Source of the DNA: an uncultured Chitinophagaceae bacterium
Lineage (GTDB): Bacteria > Bacteroidota > Bacteroidia > Chitinophagales > Chitinophagaceae
Reading direction: 5' to 3'
Assembly (NCBI GenBank): GCA_937858715.1
Contig: CALLZY010000112.1
Location: 1-64,000 of the forward strand
Length of the DNA: 64,000 nt
Shown here one piece after another: positions 60,401 through 64,000 of the stretch. A program made the translations under genes and the position numbers. Within the stretch, counting starts at the first letter, position 1; each line of letters begins with the position of its first letter. The notes beneath the pieces were generated by a model that saw nothing but the letters and a program-made list of their open reading frames with translations, was not told where the DNA came from and ran no database searches.

Positions 60401-63274
60401 GATTACCGGGTGATTTGGGGAAGGACAGATATGCTGTATTACATCAGAAAGGGAAATTACACAGTGGTGATGGTAACCAATAATTTCCATTATGTGGAAG
60501 CGGCTGATATACGGGTTGACAGCATTGGAACCTACTGTGTGAAGTTTGTGCAGAAAGATACAGACGGAGCAAGGCCGGTGTACACAAATACAAATTCAGT
60601 TGTTGCACAGATAATACAATTACAGGCAGAAATAAGAAAGTATAATGAGGAGATTGCTTTGGAAAGGAAGAAAGAACAGGAAATAAAAAATGAAATGTAT
60701 AAAAACCCATTGGCGAACCTGCCTTCGGGTACGGGAGTGGTTACTGGCATTATTAAAGATAAAAGTGGCCAGTCGCCGATACCTGGAGTGAGTATATCGT
60801 TGAAAGGGTATAAGTCTGGAACAACTGCACTGAGTGATGGAACTTATATGTTGCGTGGAATACCTGCCGGACAGTATGTACTGGTATTCGCTTCTGTTGG
60901 CTACAATACAACGGAAACTAAATGTAGCATTTATGAAGGCCAACAGACAGTTGTGAATGCAGAATTAGTAGCCAGCAGTTCTGCTATGCAGGAAGTGGTG
61001 GTGATAGGTTATGGAACGGCTAAGAAATCGAGTTTTACCGGAGCAGCTACGATGATAAGGTCTGAGGAACTTACTCAGGCTTTTATGGGAATAGTTGCAG
61101 GAGTAACTATTGATGGAAATGGGAATATGGGTGCTGCGACTGATATCCGCATACGGGGAGCCAACTCTGTTTCAGCAAGCGCATCACCTTTAATTATTGT
61201 TGATGGTGTGCCGGTAGATAAAATGCCCGATGATTTGAAGCCGGAAGATATAGCCAATATGTCTGTCTTAAAAGATGCCGCCGCAACAGCCATCTATGGT
61301 GCAAGGGCTGCCAATGGTGCCATCATTATCTCCACTAAAGGCTTTAGCCCGAAAATGATGCGGGAAGAATTCAGGGATTATGCTTTCTGGAAACCCAATC
61401 TGATAACTGATGAAAATGGCGAAGCAAAATTCACCGTTACGTATCCTGATAATATTACAAGCTGGCAGACCTGGGTGGTGGGCATGGATAAGCAGCACCG
61501 CATTACCAAGGCATCCAAATTAGTGAAATCATTCAAGCCCATGCTGGCGCAATTGGCCGCTCCGCAGTTTTTAATAGAAGGAGATATAGCCAAAGCCGTG
61601 GGTAAGAAAATAAATTATACAAGTGCTCCCATCAATGTAAAGGCCGATTTTTCAGTTAACGGTAAAGAGATAGCCACTGTTTCAGAAACAATAAAAGCAA
61701 ACGATGCCGCCACCGGCGAACTGGAAATAACAGCCACTCCGGGAGCAGATACATTGACTGCCCGTTTCACTATGAAAGCCGATAATGGCTTTGCTGATGG
61801 AGAACAAAGAAAAATACCGGTACTCAGAAAAGGAACTATGGAAACTATTGGCCAGTTTAATATACTGGAAGGTGATACAACAGTTACAGTTACTGTTCAT
61901 GAGAATGCCGGTGCTGTGAAGTTGTTTGCACAGAACAACACTTTTGATGTGCTGCTGGATGAAATTGACCACCTGAAAAAATATCCTTATTACTGCATGG
62001 AGCAAACCGCTTCCAAGCTCACCGGTCTGCTGATGGAGAAAAAAATCAGGCTGGCGCTGAAACAGGAATTTAAGGAAGAAAAAGAAATCAGTAAACTGCT
62101 TGCCAAAATACAGAAGGGGCAACTCTTCGATGGCGGTTGGGGCTGGTGGGAAGGTAGTCGCTTCAATATCAATATCACCAATTACATTACAAGGGCATTG
62201 CTGCAACTGCGGGGCGATGCTTTGCTGGAAACCAACATCCGCAATGCACTGCTGTTCCTCAACAACCAGTTGCCAAAGATGAACAAGTATGAGTTGCTCG
62301 AAACGCTATATACATTGAATGAAGCAGGACATGATATGGATTACAATTCGTTCCTGAAGCGTTTAACCTTCGATTCATTATCACAACATCAGCAATGGCA
62401 GATGCTTTCCATACTTCACAAACAAAAACTGGGTTATGAAAATGAGCTGCAGAAACTGATGAAACAAAAAACTTCTACCATGTTCGGCGGCCTGCATTGG
62501 GGAGAAAGATGTTACTGGTGGGACAGGAATGAAATGGCCACTACAGTACTTGCTTATAAGACGCTGGGCAAAATAGACGGCCACGAGAATGAACAAAGGC
62601 AGATTACACAGTATTTCTTAGAGCAACGCAAAGAAGGGCATTGGCGCAACACGGTGGAGTCGGCCACCATTCTGTCAGCCATGCTGCCGGATATTATGAA
62701 GCGGAATCAAAACTTTACAGAGCAAGCACAACTTACGATTAGCGGCGACACCAGTATTGTGGTGAATAAATTTCCCTTTGCAGCCAAACTGAAATCAGGT
62801 GCAACAAATATCACAGCCAGCAAACAAGGCGGAGGCCTGGTTTATTTCACAGCATCGCAGCAGGTGTTTAATCCGGCACCACTGGCGGTTGATTCTAACT
62901 TCAGGATCAGGACTTCTTTTGAAGATAAAAACGGAACAACCATTTCAAAACTGAAAGCCGGAGAAAAAGCAAAACTGCAGGTGGTGGTGGAAGTATTGAA
63001 AGATGCGGATTATGTGCAGATTGAAGTGCCCATCCCGGCGGGTTGTACTTATGGCAATAAGCACAGCGGTTCCTGGTATGAGCACAGGGAATACTTCCGG
63101 GACAAGGTGCTGATTTTTGTTGAACATCTGAGAAAAGGAAAATACACTTACAGCATTGAACTGGAGCCGAGGTATTCAGGAAGCTATACCATCAATCCTG
63201 CAAAGGCAGAACTGATGTACTTTCCGGTGTTCTATGGAAGAAATGAGTGTGAGAAAGTAGTGATTGAGAAATAA
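57434..63274 (+). CDS. Alpha-2-macroglobulin family protein with inserted SusC-like plug module
   Basis: A 1946-residue exported protein. A signal peptide ends near FSAFSQ. Macroglobulin-like domains occupy about residues 190-1060, including YFPSDTVRFKAYLLDKKGR. Residues about 1098-1185 are a carboxypeptidase-regulatory-like domain (VVTGIIKDKSGQSPIPGVS). About 1190-1302 form a TonB-receptor plug of SusC type, with RIRGANSVSASASPLIIVDG and YGARAANGAIIISTKG. The A2M domain resumes at about 1318. The thioester motif CMEQ (Cys1521, Gln1524) is intact, followed by the toroid domain. There is no beta-barrel after the plug. Such proteins are thought to trap proteases in the periplasm. Confidence 0.88.
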   Translation: MKKALIFLLVLTGLGFSAFSQQPLQQIRKKSYQAFLYRIPADTAEKYLQKGIKEIDYYLLQTPAMIFHADSVQYDDIPVGNYLLISVLDSMIEVKYYCSTAVTPFIINNQVKPQLLLRNELGDIQNNAVVHINGKAAKYNAGTSTHLINNKKPDEAFVRIELPGDTSFTELAIERENYRTARQQRWMRLKSTKAGRIIAWAPDKIKYFVKNKPKYWFRKKYKNKYRAEGKGYVIFSKPKYFPSDTVRFKAYLLDKKGRQYKQEVEAWLSYYSKGVSTNRKLVNLKPISPGAFVYEFATGDTLPNDTRFTLQFKNKKEKVLLNGDFEIEDYLLDEVASYNVSSPADKYYPGDTLQFSASAKDANGLALMDGRVKLVLLAQKIDDFYKERVFVADTLWQQEKPLAVEGDTKFLIPTNNFPVADVALKAVAIFRNSNNEVQEKSTDVNYYNSKTKIDISIEKGLVKAVLYKNGVSVSAKGFMETDFTTNPVPVRFPYSGKIDPQTEEYEFYTDDNEEIQEWESFDVPRNYSVPFSRVQHLDTVAFVLNNPNRIPVYYSFFDKDREIISASSTEENIIWKGKMPKNKVYYLRWQYYWAGEQKYHNENIALLSKLASAEIGGAGTVYPGQTDTITVKVKDYKQRELKNVNLTAVSYNSQFAADIRVPEPPYIQKFRGKQPILHDLYETDDVSASRKFALGMHQGWRKPFNLDTMPYYQFLFPKEHYHMVKTRIQNLLPQVSVYAVQKGVPQEVYLLYINRQLVYYNGVTDKSVYAVTRFPGYTHIIIRLKDRMIVADSIYLQPYYKHDIVFDIDKLANNYWVTDTAQYWTWQEKDILNKQILRVENNYRNNNGYVWQDDKAYYLGNAGEHVAGPFINNDSIQFYKPGDFDFKFSFEPGYRYRVSPKVVRLEKIPLISFDSKVPLSPKGGAWWPLGDTIKDLPVISYEKKKAALPFLEQYGNNYGGNAFTSRIKLQVPYDSTFVFTVLQNNEKESDYRVIWGRTDMLYYIRKGNYTVVMVTNNFHYVEAADIRVDSIGTYCVKFVQKDTDGARPVYTNTNSVVAQIIQLQAEIRKYNEEIALERKKEQEIKNEMYKNPLANLPSGTGVVTGIIKDKSGQSPIPGVSISLKGYKSGTTALSDGTYMLRGIPAGQYVLVFASVGYNTTETKCSIYEGQQTVVNAELVASSSAMQEVVVIGYGTAKKSSFTGAATMIRSEELTQAFMGIVAGVTIDGNGNMGAATDIRIRGANSVSASASPLIIVDGVPVDKMPDDLKPEDIANMSVLKDAAATAIYGARAANGAIIISTKGFSPKMMREEFRDYAFWKPNLITDENGEAKFTVTYPDNITSWQTWVVGMDKQHRITKASKLVKSFKPMLAQLAAPQFLIEGDIAKAVGKKINYTSAPINVKADFSVNGKEIATVSETIKANDAATGELEITATPGADTLTARFTMKADNGFADGEQRKIPVLRKGTMETIGQFNILEGDTTVTVTVHENAGAVKLFAQNNTFDVLLDEIDHLKKYPYYCMEQTASKLTGLLMEKKIRLALKQEFKEEKEISKLLAKIQKGQLFDGGWGWWEGSRFNINITNYITRALLQLRGDALLETNIRNALLFLNNQLPKMNKYELLETLYTLNEAGHDMDYNSFLKRLTFDSLSQHQQWQMLSILHKQKLGYENELQKLMKQKTSTMFGGLHWGERCYWWDRNEMATTVLAYKTLGKIDGHENEQRQITQYFLEQRKEGHWRNTVESATILSAMLPDIMKRNQNFTEQAQLTISGDTSIVVNKFPFAAKLKSGATNITASKQGGGLVYFTASQQVFNPAPLAVDSNFRIRTSFEDKNGTTISKLKAGEKAKLQVVVEVLKDADYVQIEVPIPAGCTYGNKHSGSWYEHREYFRDKVLIFVEHLRKGKYTYSIELEPRYSGSYTINPAKAELMYFPVFYGRNECEKVVIEK

Positions 63275-63571
63275 AGGAGAAGGAGTTTTTTTTGTTACAC
63301 AGAGAATACAAGGAGAATCCACAGAGTTAGACAGAGAGTTTTGCTTTTCCTCAGTGGTTCTCCGTGTGTACTCAGATTAACTCTGTGTAAGAATTTCTTA
63401 ATACACTCTACAGAAGCCCTTTGGGCAGAGATTACACGGCATTAAGGTTATACTTTGTGCTTCTTAGCCTCTTCGTGACTTTGTGGCAAAAAAACAACCA
63501 GGGAAAAGTATGCATGGCATAAGCAGGAGATTATTTCTAATATATCCTTTATTTTGCATTGAAAGTTCACC
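63275..63571. repeat. Intergenic region with nested inverted repeats
   Basis: TTACACAGAG (63295-63304) pairs with CTCTGTGTAA (63381-63390), and CACAGAGTTA (63320-63329) pairs with TAACTCTGTG (63378-63387). GGAGAA at 63312 and TTCTCC at 63358 add a further stem. The same arm CTCTGTG can pair with either left copy. The stretch 63458-63493 (CTTCGTGACTTTGTGG) has a similar phrase-like character. No gene is seen. Confidence 0.5.
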
Positions 63572-64000
63572 ATGCCGCCACCAGATACAGTTTATGTTTT
63601 AGGAGCAGATTCACAACAGGAAGCAGGAAGCCGACTTTTCGATTCTGTTTACCGGGAATACAAGAGCTATTATCATCCTGAAGATGAACAAAAGCAACAA
63701 CCGGATTTATCCTGGCTGTTTGTTTTTGTAGTTGTTGTGGGTCTTTCTATTATTGCGGGACTGATAGGTTCAGTCATTAAAGACAAGCTGGGCCTGTTTC
63801 GCCGCAGCAATGTTCCTGTTGGCAATAAGGATTTGGTAAATATGGAAATGCACTATGACAAATGGCTTCAGGATCACAATCCCTATTATGCCTCACTTTC
63901 GCATGACTTAAGAAAGCGTTTTCTGACAAGGGTGATTCAATTTATTCACTCTAAAGAATTCCATTTTCATTCTCTCGAACCCGATGAAAAAGTTACTGTC
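63572..64000 (+). CDS. Zinc-dependent peptidase, MtfA/M90-like, 3' end outside the window
   Basis: A partial frame of 143 codons runs off the right edge. It begins MPPPDTVYVLG, has one membrane helix at about residues 50-75, and then YYASLSHDLRKRFLTRVIQF followed by HSKEFHFHSL. The latter corresponds to the N-terminal part of the MtfA family (M90 peptidases). The zinc-binding HExxH would be off the window, so catalysis cannot be confirmed. Confidence 0.6.
   Translation, partial: MPPPDTVYVLGADSQQEAGSRLFDSVYREYKSYYHPEDEQKQQPDLSWLFVFVVVVGLSIIAGLIGSVIKDKLGLFRRSNVPVGNKDLVNMEMHYDKWLQDHNPYYASLSHDLRKRFLTRVIQFIHSKEFHFHSLEPDEKVTV

Noticed and set aside
60700..61400. Idea that the plug module is an assembly chimera with a SusC gene
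   Set aside because: The reading frame is continuous on both sides and A2M sequence resumes directly, with no barrel sequence.

Overview
The window looks like a chromosomal segment from a member of the Bacteroidota, most likely the Chitinophagaceae or a close relative. The evidence is a PorP/SprF protein next to a cargo protein with a type B type-IX-secretion C-terminus, SusC-type plug sequence, a DUF4836 lipoprotein, paired ExbD genes, promoters of the TAnnTTTG type, and few Shine-Dalgarno sequences. The species is an inference. I saw no rRNA, tRNA, CRISPR array or insertion sequence.

Layout. 1-8 kb: the first codons of an off-window gene, a PcaF/PaaJ-type thiolase, then a minus-strand run of a low-molecular-weight phosphatase, hisS, a DUF4836 lipoprotein and an ABC ATPase/permease pair. 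7-10 kb: a small membrane protein, a PstS-like lipoprotein and a TPR protein. 10.2-25.7 kb: a complete 14-subunit complex I operon (nuoA to nuoN) with three oddities: a small two-helix membrane gene after nuoC, a short nuoG, and a two-gene AT-rich cassette (AAA ATPase plus small acidic-motif protein) placed exactly between nuoF and nuoG. 25.7-32 kb: an FtsX-type permease, the exbB-exbD-exbD-tonB energy-coupling operon and mnmE.

32-40.6 kb: an accessory island of five minus-strand exported proteins in two transcription units, divergent from a TPR histidine kinase and its NarL-type regulator. The two units share a conserved upstream sequence with an ATGATT/AATCAT dyad, so I infer a regulon driven by the adjacent two-component system. 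A decayed domain copy lies at the end of the second unit. 40.9-49.6 kb: galM, a large FAD/Fe-S dehydrogenase, a WecA/MraY-type glycosyl-1-phosphate transferase, a family 2 glycosyltransferase and recG (whose start is problematic). 49.7-54.4 kb: a type-IX-secreted PKD/beta-propeller protein and its PorP/SprF partner. 54.4-64 kb: an Mrr-type endonuclease, aspS, a 1946-residue alpha-2-macroglobulin with an inserted SusC-like plug module, and the start of an MtfA-like peptidase cut by the window edge.

The best candidates for something undescribed are the ATPase/partner cassette inside the complex I operon, the alpha-2-macroglobulin/plug fusion, and the two-component system with its exported-protein regulon.
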